This document shows positions 34,756-42,942 of a DNA stretch of 64,000 nucleotides, piece by piece; position 1 is the first letter of the stretch, and the number at the start of each line of letters is the position of its first letter. The position numbers and the translations under genes are program-made. The stretch comes from Jejudonia soesokkakensis (GTDB lineage: Bacteria; Bacteroidota; Bacteroidia; Flavobacteriales; Flavobacteriaceae): positions 248,001 to 312,000 of the forward strand of contig NZ_JBHTBN010000002.1 of the NCBI RefSeq assembly GCF_042664795.1, given 5' to 3'. Under the pieces are notes generated by a model. That model was not told the DNA's origin. It was given only the letters and a program-made list of their open reading frames with translations, and searched no databases.

Positions 34756-34790
34756 AAAAATCCCTTGCTGTACTTAGTGAGGGATTTTTT
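34756..34790 (+). terminator. Terminator after the 32-residue micro-gene
   Basis: A 10-bp stem, AAAAATCCCT (34756-34765) with AGGGATTTTT (34780-34789) and a 14-nt loop, ending in a T run. Its stem sequence is nearly the same as that of the terminator at 36321-36352. Confidence 0.75.
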
Positions 34791-34850
34791 GTATACAGAA
34801 TTAACTGTATATTTATGTATATATAATTAATAACCAAATAACTTTATAAC

Positions 34851-34943
34851 ATGAAAAAGACTTTTAGTCCCCAATTACTCTTTGTAATAGCTTTTGAAGA
34901 CGGCAGTACAGAACAGCAAGTAATACAAAAAGGAAATAACTAA
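34851..34943 (+). CDS. 30-residue micro-ORF before the FG-GAP gene
   Basis: Thirty codons, MKKTFSPQLLFVIAFEDGSTEQQ to KGNN, with the stop 8 nt before the FG-GAP gene start. It has a short hydrophobic run (LLFVIAF) but no full signal peptide. It may be a leader peptide coupling translation to the next gene, or chance. No homology recognised. Confidence 0.3.
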   Translation: MKKTFSPQLLFVIAFEDGSTEQQVIQKGNN

Positions 34944-34951
34944 AAATCAGA

Positions 34952-36304
34952 ATGAAGAAATATTGTATACTATTGATATTTTTAGGATCCAATTTTTTAT
35001 CTATTGCTCAATTTAGTAATATTAAGTTGGTAGGAAATGAAAATATTTCAACTCCTCGTTTTATACAAACTGGAGATATGGATAATGATGGAGATATTGA
35101 TGTCATAGCTCCTTCTTTTGATAGAATCGTAGTTTTTAGTAATGATGAAAATGGTAGTTTTGGTTTTCCAACAATAATAATTGATGAATTAGGTGTTACA
35201 CAAACTCATTTTGTTTCAGATCTTAACGGTGATGGTTTTTTGGATGTATTAGGAACAGACTTTGACGTTGCTATGGAAAATTTTTGGGTGTCTAACAATG
35301 GTGATGGTACTTACGGAGATAAAATGACTATCTATACTGGTGCTCGACCCTACCATATTTTTGCAGTTGATATTGACAACGATGGTGATAATGATGTACT
35401 TACCAATTCTGGAGCACAACAAGAACTACGACTTTTTAAAAACACAGACGGCTTAGGTACCTTTGATTCGGGTGCTAATGTAAATGTAGGACATACCAAT
35501 GGGCGCTCTACAGGAGCTGCAGATTTTGATGGTGATGGCGATATGGATCTAGCCAGCTCGGGTTCTGGAGGAACACAATTAACGTGGTTTGAAAATCTAG
35601 AGGGTTTAGGCAACAGCTGGGGCATTCATGAAATACAACTGGAAGGGAATGGTGTACGATCTATTTATGTGGTTGACATGGATGGTGATGGTGATGCAGA
35701 TATTTTAAAAGGAGTATATATTGGCAATCTTGCCTGGCATGAAAACATAGACGGTCTAGGCACCTTTAGTGCGGAAAAAGTTATTGCTCCAGCCCTAGAT
35801 TTTATGGCTTCGGTCTTTGCTGCAGATCTTGATAATGATGGTGATATGGATGTCATGTCCACACATGATACAAATGCATCTTGGTGGGAAAACTTAGATG
35901 GACAAGGCACTTTTGGAAGTCAACAGGACTTTTATACTGAGTTTAATTTTGCAATTGCCATAGAAGCTGCAGATCTGGATAATGATGGTGATAACGATGT
36001 GGTCGTCGCCTCACAAAATGATAATGCAGTCTATTGGTTTGAGAATTTTAGCATTTTAAGTTCACCAGAGCAATTTATTGAGTTGATAGAAGTTTACCCC
36101 AATCCAGTGGGTGATACGCTATATTTCACATCCAGTAAAGTTGGAAAATATGATGTGACTATTACAGATGCTTTGGGAAGGACATTAGTTTCAGAAAAGA
36201 ACAGTCCTGGCAGTATCAATATTGCTCATCTTAGCAGTGGGACACTTTTTATAACAATTAGTGATGGGAAGTATTCCACAATTAAAAAAGCCATCAAACT
36301 ATAA
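34952..36304 (+). CDS. FG-GAP/VCBS-repeat protein secreted by T9SS
   Basis: 450 residues. The signal peptide (ending SIAQ) leads to at least six FG-GAP/VCBS-like repeats with Ca-binding DxDxDGDxD loops (DMDNDGDIDV, DLNGDGFLDV, DIDNDGDNDV, DFDGDGDMDL, DMDGDGDADI, DLDNDGDMDV, DLDNDGDNDV). The C-terminal 75 residues are a type A sorting domain for the type IX secretion system (VYPNPVGDTLYF, YDVTITDALGRTL, IAHLSSGTLFI). It is expected to form a beta-propeller attached to or released from the cell surface, probably adhesive. It has its own terminator. Confidence 0.92.
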   Translation: MKKYCILLIFLGSNFLSIAQFSNIKLVGNENISTPRFIQTGDMDNDGDIDVIAPSFDRIVVFSNDENGSFGFPTIIIDELGVTQTHFVSDLNGDGFLDVLGTDFDVAMENFWVSNNGDGTYGDKMTIYTGARPYHIFAVDIDNDGDNDVLTNSGAQQELRLFKNTDGLGTFDSGANVNVGHTNGRSTGAADFDGDGDMDLASSGSGGTQLTWFENLEGLGNSWGIHEIQLEGNGVRSIYVVDMDGDGDADILKGVYIGNLAWHENIDGLGTFSAEKVIAPALDFMASVFAADLDNDGDMDVMSTHDTNASWWENLDGQGTFGSQQDFYTEFNFAIAIEAADLDNDGDNDVVVASQNDNAVYWFENFSILSSPEQFIELIEVYPNPVGDTLYFTSSKVGKYDVTITDALGRTLVSEKNSPGSINIAHLSSGTLFITISDGKYSTIKKAIKL

Positions 36305-36320
36305 TTCAAAACTTATTTTT

Positions 36321-36352
36321 AAATCCCTTACTAGAAATAGTGAGGGATTTTT
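36321..36352 (+). terminator. Terminator after the FG-GAP gene
   Basis: A 13-bp stem with one G:T pair, closed by a GAAA tetraloop (36334-36337) and followed by a T run. Its CCCTTACTA/TAGTGAGGG stem resembles the hairpin at 34756-34789. Confidence 0.85.
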
Positions 36353-36405
36353 AATGTTTTAGAACTTTCAGAAGAAATAACCCGAACCATTTTAAATAAA
36401 ATTTC

Positions 36406-36413
36406 TATTTTCG
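36406..36413 (+). promoter_or_regulatory. Probable -7 element (one mismatch)
   Basis: TATTTTCG, one mismatch to TAnnTTTG, 20 nt upstream of the ATG at 36434. It overlaps a GTG at 36413 that would otherwise be an upstream start, so 36434 is preferred. Confidence 0.4.
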
Positions 36414-36433
36414 TGCCAACTAAAAATAAACCT

Positions 36434-37036
36434 ATGTTTAAAAAAATACTCTTTAGCATTACCATCGCTTTCATTTCATTTAGTGCAATTGCACAACTTA
36501 AAGACATTAAAATTGAGGAAGAGCGAAAAGCAAATCGTATTTTTTTATACGCCTTAAATGAAAACCTGGTGGATCTTGATGTTTCCATTGAAGTTGAAGG
36601 TACTGGTATAAGAACTAGAGCTGGTAAACCCAGACTTACAAGAGTTCCTGCTACCTCAAAGGTAAATATTACCTCTATTATTGTTGAAAGAGATAAAACA
36701 CCTGTATACACTTACAAACTTACTGTCAATGAAGAACTTTCAAAAAGAGTGATCAAAGCGGAAGCAACACCCATAAAAATAGATTTTGAAAAACCTGTCA
36801 CGATCTATACCACAAAAGCTTGCACTAGCTGTGACTCACTAGTCGCTCAATTGGATGCTAGCCCTTATCGATATGCCTTACATAATCTTGAAGAAAAACC
36901 TGAAATGCGTGCGCAGATAAAAGCTGCTTTACCATCATTAGATGCTGTTACTTCTGCTGTGGTGAGTATCAAAGGGGTACTATATACAAAGATCGAAACC
37001 TTAAATCAATTACTAGAAAAAATAAATGCTGAATAG
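36434..37036 (+). CDS. Secreted thioredoxin/glutaredoxin-fold protein
   Basis: 200 residues. Signal peptide MFKKILFSITIAFISFSAIAQ, then a beta-rich N-terminal domain of about 90 residues, then a glutaredoxin-like domain with the redox motif TKACTSCDSL (CxxC) and a VKG/VVSIKG cis-Pro-less end. The CxxC near the domain start suggests periplasmic disulfide chemistry. The partner proteins are unknown. A small membrane-protein gene overlaps its 3' end by 11 nt in another frame, so the two are probably co-translated and may act together at the inner membrane. Confidence 0.8.
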   Translation: MFKKILFSITIAFISFSAIAQLKDIKIEEERKANRIFLYALNENLVDLDVSIEVEGTGIRTRAGKPRLTRVPATSKVNITSIIVERDKTPVYTYKLTVNEELSKRVIKAEATPIKIDFEKPVTIYTTKACTSCDSLVAQLDASPYRYALHNLEEKPEMRAQIKAALPSLDAVTSAVVSIKGVLYTKIETLNQLLEKINAE

Positions 37037-37154
37037 TTTTCTTGCTACAATAGGACCCTGGCAGCTTTTGCTAATTGCAGGAATGCTGCTATTAGTGGTA
37101 GGCATTCCAGCTATCGGACTCTATTTTTTTCTGAAAAACAGAAAGAAAGACTAA
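37026..37154 (+). CDS. 42-residue single-TM micro-protein
   Basis: The ORF begins 11 nt before the stop of the thioredoxin-like gene and ends with TAA at 37154. The product has a short N-terminus (MLNSFLATIGPWQ), one hydrophobic helix (about 14-36, LLLIAGMLLLVVGIPAIGLYFFL) and a basic KNRKKD tail, the standard topology of a small bitopic inner-membrane protein. The overlap suggests translational coupling. Convergent with the DEAH helicase gene with a 6-nt gap. No family recognised. Confidence 0.65.
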   Translation: MLNSFLATIGPWQLLLIAGMLLLVVGIPAIGLYFFLKNRKKD

Positions 37155-37160
37155 TAAACT

Positions 37161-38726
37161 TTACTCCTCTTCTGGTGGTGGATGCCCATGGATTTGCTCA
37201 TAGATAGTATCGAAATTCTCTCTCAAAAAACTGCGAAGTTTTAATCTGTAATCATCTTTTAACCAGGCTACAAAATTGTGAGTGCTTTTTGAGATACATT
37301 TTGTATACCGCTCTATACGATGATCAATATCATCTCCCAATTCTTTTGCTAAGATCAATGCATCAAAGACATCTTCACTGTTTTCAGTACAAATTTTGGC
37401 ATGTTGCTCTATCGAACGTTCTAAGATCACTTTGGTAGACTCTCCATCCTTTACCGATTGTATGTAGGCTTTTTTAATGTCAAAGTAGACATTTTCAGAA
37501 TTTGCAAATTGAGCTCGAAGCTCGTCTGGCATCTCGTAGGTAAAGTTTTCTTCAATCGACTCATCGTCGATTAAATGATCAACAAAGTAAGAAGGCGATC
37601 TAAAAATACGTTGCCAGTCTAAGTCCTCACCCCAAGGTCCAAAACGGTAGAAATTGTTCCCTAAATCAATAACGTTAAATGTACTTTTATTTGGAAGTAC
37701 ACGAGAACCTCTACCAATCATTTGGTAATACAGAGTTAAAGATCGTGTTGCTCTATTCAATATAATACTCTCAACCGTCGGTTCATCAAAACCTGTGGTC
37801 AATATACTCACAGAAGTTAATATCGCATCTGGAGTTTCTTTAAACCATTTCAGGATTGCTTTACGCTGCTTCTTAGTTGCGGTGTTATCCAAATGCATAA
37901 TTGGATATCCTTCTCTTCGGAACGTGTCGTACACGTATAAAGATGTGTTTATCCCATTATTAAATATCAATGTTTTAGTGCCTTTACAACGTTCTTCATA
38001 CGCCTGAAGCAACCTGCTAAGCATGTCTGCTCCTGTATACAAATCATCTGAAGATTGGACTGTATAATCACCATTAGAGCCAACCACAAGATTGGTAAGG
38101 CCTACATTATAAGAGTATGGAATGGCTTCAGAAAGAAATCCATTTTCAATAAGATCTGGAATACTTTCCCCAACAATCAATTCGTCATAATTATCCTTCA
38201 TAGGAAGTTCAATATTAGAACTCAACGGTGTTGCTGTAACCCCTAAGATAAATGACTTTTCAAAATATTTAAATAGCTTCGTAAAAGAGTTGTAGTGTGC
38301 TTCATCAATAATAACCAGTCCAACATCTGAAATATCCAACTTATCATCACGTAAACGATTGTTTAATGTCTCCACCATTGCCACAAAACAAGCATATTCT
38401 TTTTGATCTTCAAGATTTGCTTTGCTACTTACAATTTTATTCTTTACGCCAAACTCTGTTAGCATCGCGGCAGTTTGCTTACACAACTCAATACGGTGCG
38501 TCATCACCAATACCTTTTTATTGTGATTTTTAAGATACTGTCTAACGATTTCAGAAAAGATAACCGTTTTTCCACCACCTGTTGGTAATTGATACAACAA
38601 ATGATGATCTTCGGGTGCTTCTTCAAAACTGGTAAAAATCTTATCAATAGCTCCTTTCTGGTAACTATAGAGATCTTTATCTGTTTGTCTTTCTTGTAGG
38701 GCTAGCTCTTGAGCAGATGTTGACAT
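37161..38726 (-). CDS. DEAH-box helicase (SSL2/RadD-like, superfamily 2)
   Basis: 521 residues. Motif I is LPTGGGKT, motif II DEAH, and the C-terminal lobe has SILTTGFDEPTVE and QMIGRGSRVL (motif VI), all intact, so it is probably an active superfamily 2 DNA helicase or translocase. The C-terminal 130 residues are a charged helical extension with no domain recognised, ending in a proline- and acid-rich HPPPEEE. Possible roles are DNA repair or restriction-like processes. Neighbours give no clue. It has its own -7 element at 38755-38762. Confidence 0.9.
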   Translation of the reverse strand: MSTSAQELALQERQTDKDLYSYQKGAIDKIFTSFEEAPEDHHLLYQLPTGGGKTVIFSEIVRQYLKNHNKKVLVMTHRIELCKQTAAMLTEFGVKNKIVSSKANLEDQKEYACFVAMVETLNNRLRDDKLDISDVGLVIIDEAHYNSFTKLFKYFEKSFILGVTATPLSSNIELPMKDNYDELIVGESIPDLIENGFLSEAIPYSYNVGLTNLVVGSNGDYTVQSSDDLYTGADMLSRLLQAYEERCKGTKTLIFNNGINTSLYVYDTFRREGYPIMHLDNTATKKQRKAILKWFKETPDAILTSVSILTTGFDEPTVESIILNRATRSLTLYYQMIGRGSRVLPNKSTFNVIDLGNNFYRFGPWGEDLDWQRIFRSPSYFVDHLIDDESIEENFTYEMPDELRAQFANSENVYFDIKKAYIQSVKDGESTKVILERSIEQHAKICTENSEDVFDALILAKELGDDIDHRIERYTKCISKSTHNFVAWLKDDYRLKLRSFLRENFDTIYEQIHGHPPPEEE

Positions 38727-38754
38727 GTTGACGTTTTTCCTTTTTTGAGATTTG

Positions 38755-38762
38755 CAAAAATA
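38755..38762 (-). promoter_or_regulatory. -7 promoter element of the DEAH helicase gene
   Basis: The minus strand reads TATTTTTG, an exact consensus match, ending 28 nt before the start codon. Confidence 0.5.
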
Positions 38763-38814
38763 CCCCCAATTAAAGGTTTATACAATAAATTTGATAAAAA
38801 AAGAGTAAGACTTA

Positions 38815-39429
38815 TTAAACTAGGCTAAAAATAGCAATGGCGTACAGATAGAAACGTAAAAAACGTAACAATCCGAAGAGTAAGAAATTTTTAAAAGGAT
38901 AATCAATAGTACCCGCTGCCATGCTCGTCATTGAATACGGGATTGGCAATAGCGCTCCAACGATGATCATAAAACCGCCCCATTTACGAACGTTTCTAAG
39001 GTGTTTTTTCATTTTCACTTCCATATACTCATATACAGAAGGAATCTTTAAGATCCATTTTCCTATAAAGTAAGAAACAACTCCACCTAAATAGGATAAC
39101 AATGCTAATAATGATAAAAATACGATAGGGTTTACGGTCTTATCTGCCCAGGCGATAAAAATTTCTGGCGGGATAAGTCCTAATAAAGATTCAGAAAGAA
39201 AAAACACTCCTAAAATATGTAAGGGTGCATAGGTATTTGTGATGTGCGTAAACAAATCAGTAAAATCGATTACGTACCGATCGAGTAAAAATAAAGCTAC
39301 TACAAAAAATAGAATCGTAGGTACCGCTTTTTTTAGACTGGCTCCCACAAATGTGTAAAAACCAGTTAAGCTATAGTACTTATGCATACGCTTAAATCTA
39401 TTTTCTCGTGCTTTTTTTGATTTCTTCAT
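38815..39429 (-). CDS. VTT/DedA-like (SNARE-associated) membrane protein
   Basis: 204 residues. A basic N-terminus precedes about five membrane helices. The core with LGLIPPEIFIAWA, ALLSYLGGVVSYFIGK and the amphipathic GALLPIPYSMTSMAAGTIDYPFKNF segment matches the VTT/DedA-type lipid scramblase fold, in its short form. Related proteins flip phospholipids or undecaprenyl phosphate. The specific substrate is not determined. Single gene, with a promoter element at 39492-39499. Confidence 0.8.
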   Translation of the reverse strand: MKKSKKARENRFKRMHKYYSLTGFYTFVGASLKKAVPTILFFVVALFLLDRYVIDFTDLFTHITNTYAPLHILGVFFLSESLLGLIPPEIFIAWADKTVNPIVFLSLLALLSYLGGVVSYFIGKWILKIPSVYEYMEVKMKKHLRNVRKWGGFMIIVGALLPIPYSMTSMAAGTIDYPFKNFLLFGLLRFLRFYLYAIAIFSLV

Positions 39430-39491
39430 AGTTCATATTCAGTCGCTATGACTGTTTTCTTCTTTTTTATTGCCTCGAAAGAATCGGGCTG

Positions 39492-39499
39492 CAAATATA
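39492..39499 (-). promoter_or_regulatory. -7 promoter element of the VTT gene
   Basis: The minus strand reads TATATTTG, an exact consensus match, giving a leader of about 55 nt before the ATG at 39429. Confidence 0.45.
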
Positions 39500-39580
39500 C
39501 ATCTTTCTAACTCTTTCTAAATGCAATTAGTATACCATTAACGTACAATTATTTAAATAATGTGCTCCTGTCATTTTTTA

Positions 39581-39588
39581 TATCTTTA
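39581..39588 (+). promoter_or_regulatory. Probable -7 element of the dipeptidase gene
   Basis: TATCTTTA, one mismatch from TAnnTTTG, 22 nt upstream of the ATG at 39611. An upstream in-frame ATG at 39560 lies before this element, so 39611 is the likely start. Confidence 0.45.
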
Positions 39589-39610
39589 CAACAAACCAAT
39601 CCATTGTATT

Positions 39611-40918
39611 ATGAAGCTTCTCACTACAACTATTCTTATTATAATTACACTTTTATTTACTGCTTGTAAATCTGAAACTAAACAAGAATCAATGTCAGAA
39701 GATCAATTACTTGCTAAAGCAAAAAAGATTCACAAACGTGTAATCACATTGGACACACACTGTGATATTAATATAAAGAATTTTACAGATACTATTAATT
39801 ATACCCAGGATCTTGACAACCAAGTGACATTACCTAAAATGAAAGCTGGAGGACTCGATGTCGCATGGTTTATCGTTTACACAGGTCAAGATACGTTATC
39901 AGAAAGTGGATTTGAAAAAGCGTATGACAATGCAACTTCAAAGTTTGAGGCGATCGAAAGGCTGGTTACAGAATATGCTCCTACCGAAATCGAACTTGCA
40001 GTGACATCTGCAGATGTAAAACGCATTGTAAATTCAGGAAAGAAAGTAGCAATGATTGGAATTGAAAATGGCTATCCTATAGGGAATGATATTGCCAATG
40101 TGGAGAAATTTTATAATATGGGTGCGCGTTATATGTCTTTGGCACACAATGGACACAGTCAGTTAAGCGATAGCAACACAGGTGAAGAAGACAATGTATG
40201 GCTCCACAATGGCTTAAGTGAGTTAGGAAAGGAAGTGGTTGCCGAAATGAACCGCGTAGGCATGATGATCGATATTTCACACCCTTCAAAAGAGGCAATT
40301 CGTCAAATGATTGAATTATCGAAAGCTCCCGTAATAGCGTCACACTCTTCAGCAAGAGCTTTGTGTGATCACAGTAGAAATTTGGATGATGAGCAATTAA
40401 AATGGGTTAAAGAAAATGGCGGAGTGGTACAAACAGTGGCTTTTAAAAGTTATTTAAATACTGAAAAGTATGAGGCTCGAAATGAAAAACTAAGAGAAAT
40501 TGAAAAAACCGTATTAGATTCTTTAGGAGTGACTTGGATGGAAAGGAAAGAAATTAATAATCTTCCTAGCGAAGAAAGGGATGCCTACATCGCTAAATAC
40601 ATCGAGATGAAAGGGATTGTAGAGAATAAAAGCAAAACTATGGAAGACCTCCCTCCTGCTGTAAATGTGGCTGATTTTGTAGATCATATTGATTATTTGG
40701 TAGATGCGATTGGTATTGAACATGTTGGAATAAGCAGCGATTTTGATGGTGGTGGTGGAATTGAAGGATGGAGCGATGCAAGTGAAACAGAAAATGTCAC
40801 CATAGAACTCGTAAAACGCGGCTATACCGAAGAAGAAATCTCACAGCTCTGGAGTGGAAATTTATTACGTGTGCTAGACGAAGTTCAGAATGTTGCAGCA
40901 GAGATGAAAAAATCTTGA
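39611..40918 (+). CDS. M19 membrane dipeptidase, lipoprotein
   Basis: About 435 residues. The signal peptide ends in a lipobox (FTACKS), then the renal-dipeptidase fold: DTHCDI with the first zinc ligands, IGIENGYPIG bridging residue region, the HNGHSQ segment, IASHSSARA and the later VGISSDFDGGGG. The zinc ligands expected for M19 are present. It should hydrolyse dipeptides at the cell surface or in the periplasm. The start at 39611 gives a proper signal peptide, whereas the upstream in-frame ATG at 39560 does not. Followed by an AT-rich gap with no terminator recognised. Confidence 0.93.
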   Translation: MKLLTTTILIIITLLFTACKSETKQESMSEDQLLAKAKKIHKRVITLDTHCDINIKNFTDTINYTQDLDNQVTLPKMKAGGLDVAWFIVYTGQDTLSESGFEKAYDNATSKFEAIERLVTEYAPTEIELAVTSADVKRIVNSGKKVAMIGIENGYPIGNDIANVEKFYNMGARYMSLAHNGHSQLSDSNTGEEDNVWLHNGLSELGKEVVAEMNRVGMMIDISHPSKEAIRQMIELSKAPVIASHSSARALCDHSRNLDDEQLKWVKENGGVVQTVAFKSYLNTEKYEARNEKLREIEKTVLDSLGVTWMERKEINNLPSEERDAYIAKYIEMKGIVENKSKTMEDLPPAVNVADFVDHIDYLVDAIGIEHVGISSDFDGGGGIEGWSDASETENVTIELVKRGYTEEEISQLWSGNLLRVLDEVQNVAAEMKKS

Positions 40919-41013
40919 TATATAGTATGTAGGATTGTTGGAAAGTTGGATTACTAGTTATTAATAAAACGATGCTATGTAATTTAAATTTATTTTCTTC
41001 TAGCTTCTAGCTT

Positions 41014-41268
41014 CTAGCTTTCGGCTTCAGGTTTTTTCTTTGGTGGCATGGGACCCCGAAGATGAATAATTAATCCGTTGAGGAAATTCCGAAGAAATTG
41101 ATCTCCACATTCCATGTATTTTTCATGGTTCGGATTTCGATAAATGGCGCCAATTTCACTTTTGGTCACTTTAAAATCAACAAGCGCACAAATCGCTACA
41201 ATATCGTTGTCTCTTAATTTATGAGCAACGCGTAATTTTTTCATGATATCGTTATTAGTAAGTGCCAT
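41014..41268 (-). CDS. DUF1456 (YehS-like) short protein
   Basis: 84 residues. The pattern MALTNNDIMKKLRVAHKLRDNDIVAICALVDF... with FLRNFLNGLIIHLRG matches a single DUF1456 unit. Typical members, such as E. coli YehS, have two such units, so this is a half-size form. It is soluble and small; the function is unknown. Its 3' end contains a short run of a CTAGCTT repeat (41000-41021). Confidence 0.8.
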   Translation of the reverse strand: MALTNNDIMKKLRVAHKLRDNDIVAICALVDFKVTKSEIGAIYRNPNHEKYMECGDQFLRNFLNGLIIHLRGPMPPKKKPEAES

Positions 41269-41314
41269 AGTTTTTTCTGAAAGGATAAAGGTACTATAAA
41301 ATGCCGATTTTAGT

Positions 41315-41322
41315 TACTTTCG
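41315..41322 (+). promoter_or_regulatory. Probable -7 element for rluE (one mismatch)
   Basis: TACTTTCG, one mismatch to TAnnTTTG, 10 nt before the start codon at 41333. Confidence 0.35.
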
Positions 41323-41332
41323 TTACCTAGAA

Positions 41333-41914
41333 ATGGATACACACCACTATTTTAAACTTTATAAGCCCTATGGGTATATTAGCCAGTTTATTACAAATGA
41401 CAAACATGCTAGAAGAAAAAAATTTCTAGGAACCTTGTATGATTTCCCAGAAGGAACCATGGCCGTAGGAAGATTAGACGAAAACAGCGAAGGGCTGTTG
41501 CTGTTAACGACAGACGGGGGTTTTAGTCATAACATTTCAAAAGGTAAAAAAGTTGAGAAAGAGTATTATGTACAAGTGGATGGAATGATTACATCTGATG
41601 CAATCAAAATGTTACAACAAGGCTTGGAAATTAGTATTAACGGAAAAAACTACCAAACAAAGCCCTGCAAAGCAACGATGATAGAAACACCTAGCATACC
41701 TCCTACTTCGCAGCGTATTCGAGATGACAGACACGGTCCTACTTCGTGGATAGCTTTAATTTTAAAAGAAGGGAAATTCAGGCAAGTTCGAAAAATGACA
41801 GCTGCGGTGGGATTCCCAACCTTGCGACTGGTTCGAGTACGGATAGGGAGTTACACGATAGAAAATATGGAGTGTGGCTCGGTTAAAAAAATAACACCCA
41901 CTAATTTTTTATAA
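41333..41914 (+). CDS. rluE: Pseudouridine synthase, RluE type
   Basis: 193 residues of the RsuA/RluB/E/F family without an S4 domain. The catalytic motif GRLDENSEGLLLLTTDG contains the conserved Asp of pseudouridine synthases. Other family blocks are KLYKPYGYISQF at the start, KGKKVEKEYYVQVDG, and the terminal EGKFRQVRKMTAAVGFPTLRLVRVRIG. It modifies a uridine in rRNA, most likely in 23S as for RluE; the exact target is inferred from the family. Its last 14 nt overlap the convergent secreted-protein gene. Confidence 0.9.
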   Translation: MDTHHYFKLYKPYGYISQFITNDKHARRKKFLGTLYDFPEGTMAVGRLDENSEGLLLLTTDGGFSHNISKGKKVEKEYYVQVDGMITSDAIKMLQQGLEISINGKNYQTKPCKATMIETPSIPPTSQRIRDDRHGPTSWIALILKEGKFRQVRKMTAAVGFPTLRLVRVRIGSYTIENMECGSVKKITPTNFL

Positions 41915-42551
41915 TTACAAAAGTCGCTTTTTTACCAGTAAGCAAGTTCCATTCTTTTGCTGAGATCAACAAATCATTGTCATCATAAATATGAAGTTCT
42001 GCAGTGTTAGGACCAGAAGAACCCTGATTTAAAGCAATAAACTCAACCTTATTAACTCCTTGCTGAAGCGGTAAATCGAAGCCTTGAAAGCTTCCGTAGA
42101 GCTGAATATTTGCACGAACAATATCATTGTTTACTCGTACTTGAATTCGATCTCCGTCTACAAACTCATGATCACGATAGACTACATTTACCGTACTTGC
42201 CGTAGTTAACACATCCCCTAAATTTTGATCACTGCCATATTCTTCCAGAATCTCTTTATCTCTAGTAAAAAACTTTGGAGCATTATTGGTTTTGTAATCC
42301 TGAAGTCCGTCTCCTTTAGTAATATCAAGTTTTGTCTTATTGACCCCCAAATCTGAATTAATTGTTGATTTGATTGGGATTTTTGGAGTAGATAGTCCAG
42401 GCGCTTTGGATGCCGGTAATTCAAATCCGGAAGGAGTTTCGTCCACTTTTTCAACCACTTCAATCTTTACATTTGATGTAGGTTTTTCCTGAGCAATAAG
42501 AAACGTGTGAGAAAATATTCCGAAGGAAAGAATAAAAAAGAGTGATTTCAT
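41901..42551 (-). CDS. Secreted hypothetical protein
   Basis: About 216 residues. From the Met at 42551 it has a signal peptide (MKSLFFILSFGIFSHTFLIAQ). The mature protein has a proline-rich middle and a C-terminal beta-sandwich-like domain (TVNVVYRDHEFVDGDRIQVRVNNDIV with GVNKVEFIALNQGSSGPNTAELHIYDD), typical of Bacteroidota envelope proteins. An earlier start at 42584 is possible. No family recognised. The 3' end overlaps rluE by 14 nt on the opposite strand. Confidence 0.75.
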   Translation of the reverse strand: MKSLFFILSFGIFSHTFLIAQEKPTSNVKIEVVEKVDETPSGFELPASKAPGLSTPKIPIKSTINSDLGVNKTKLDITKGDGLQDYKTNNAPKFFTRDKEILEEYGSDQNLGDVLTTASTVNVVYRDHEFVDGDRIQVRVNNDIVRANIQLYGSFQGFDLPLQQGVNKVEFIALNQGSSGPNTAELHIYDDNDLLISAKEWNLLTGKKATFVIIKN

Positions 42552-42603
42552 TTGCATACATTTATGTGTCGTCATAGTTATCAAGAATTACACCAAAATC
42601 AAC

Positions 42604-42792
42604 TTATTTGATTTTGTTTTTCATTCTACGGTATAGTATGTAAAGAATGACAACAATAATGGGTAAAATTATATAGATGGTTATATCTACCCAACTAGAC
42701 AAATCTATTGGAGTATTGTTTTCTGGTCCAGGTACATCTTGTGGTAATTGTACCATCACTAAACCAATTAATACCTCTTGTAACATCACCAT
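42604..42792 (-). CDS. Small bitopic membrane protein
   Basis: 62 residues. A short N-terminal hydrophobic segment is followed by PQDVPGPENNTPIDLSSW and one strong membrane helix (about 37-54, IYIILPIIVVILYILY) ending in a basic RRMKNKIK tail. The Pro/Asn-rich stretch before the helix is typical of a family of small flavobacterial membrane proteins of unknown function. It lies 19 nt upstream of the secreted-protein gene on the same strand, so the two may be co-transcribed. Confidence 0.65.
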   Translation of the reverse strand: MVMLQEVLIGLVMVQLPQDVPGPENNTPIDLSSWVDITIYIILPIIVVILYILYRRMKNKIK

Positions 42793-42942
42793 AGCTATTT
42801 AATTTATGCTCTACCGCTTCAAAAACGTGAAATTTATAAAAATTAGCCTATAAAAAGTCACAAAATGTGTTAATAATTTGGAAAATCCAGTTCTTTGACT
42901 TACTATGGGATGTTATTTTAATTTAAATCACTTTCAGAATAT

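Noticed and set aside
41000..41021. Short CTAGCTT tandem repeat at the DUF1456 gene end
   Set aside because: Three imperfect copies of 7 nt only; too short to treat as a functional repeat.
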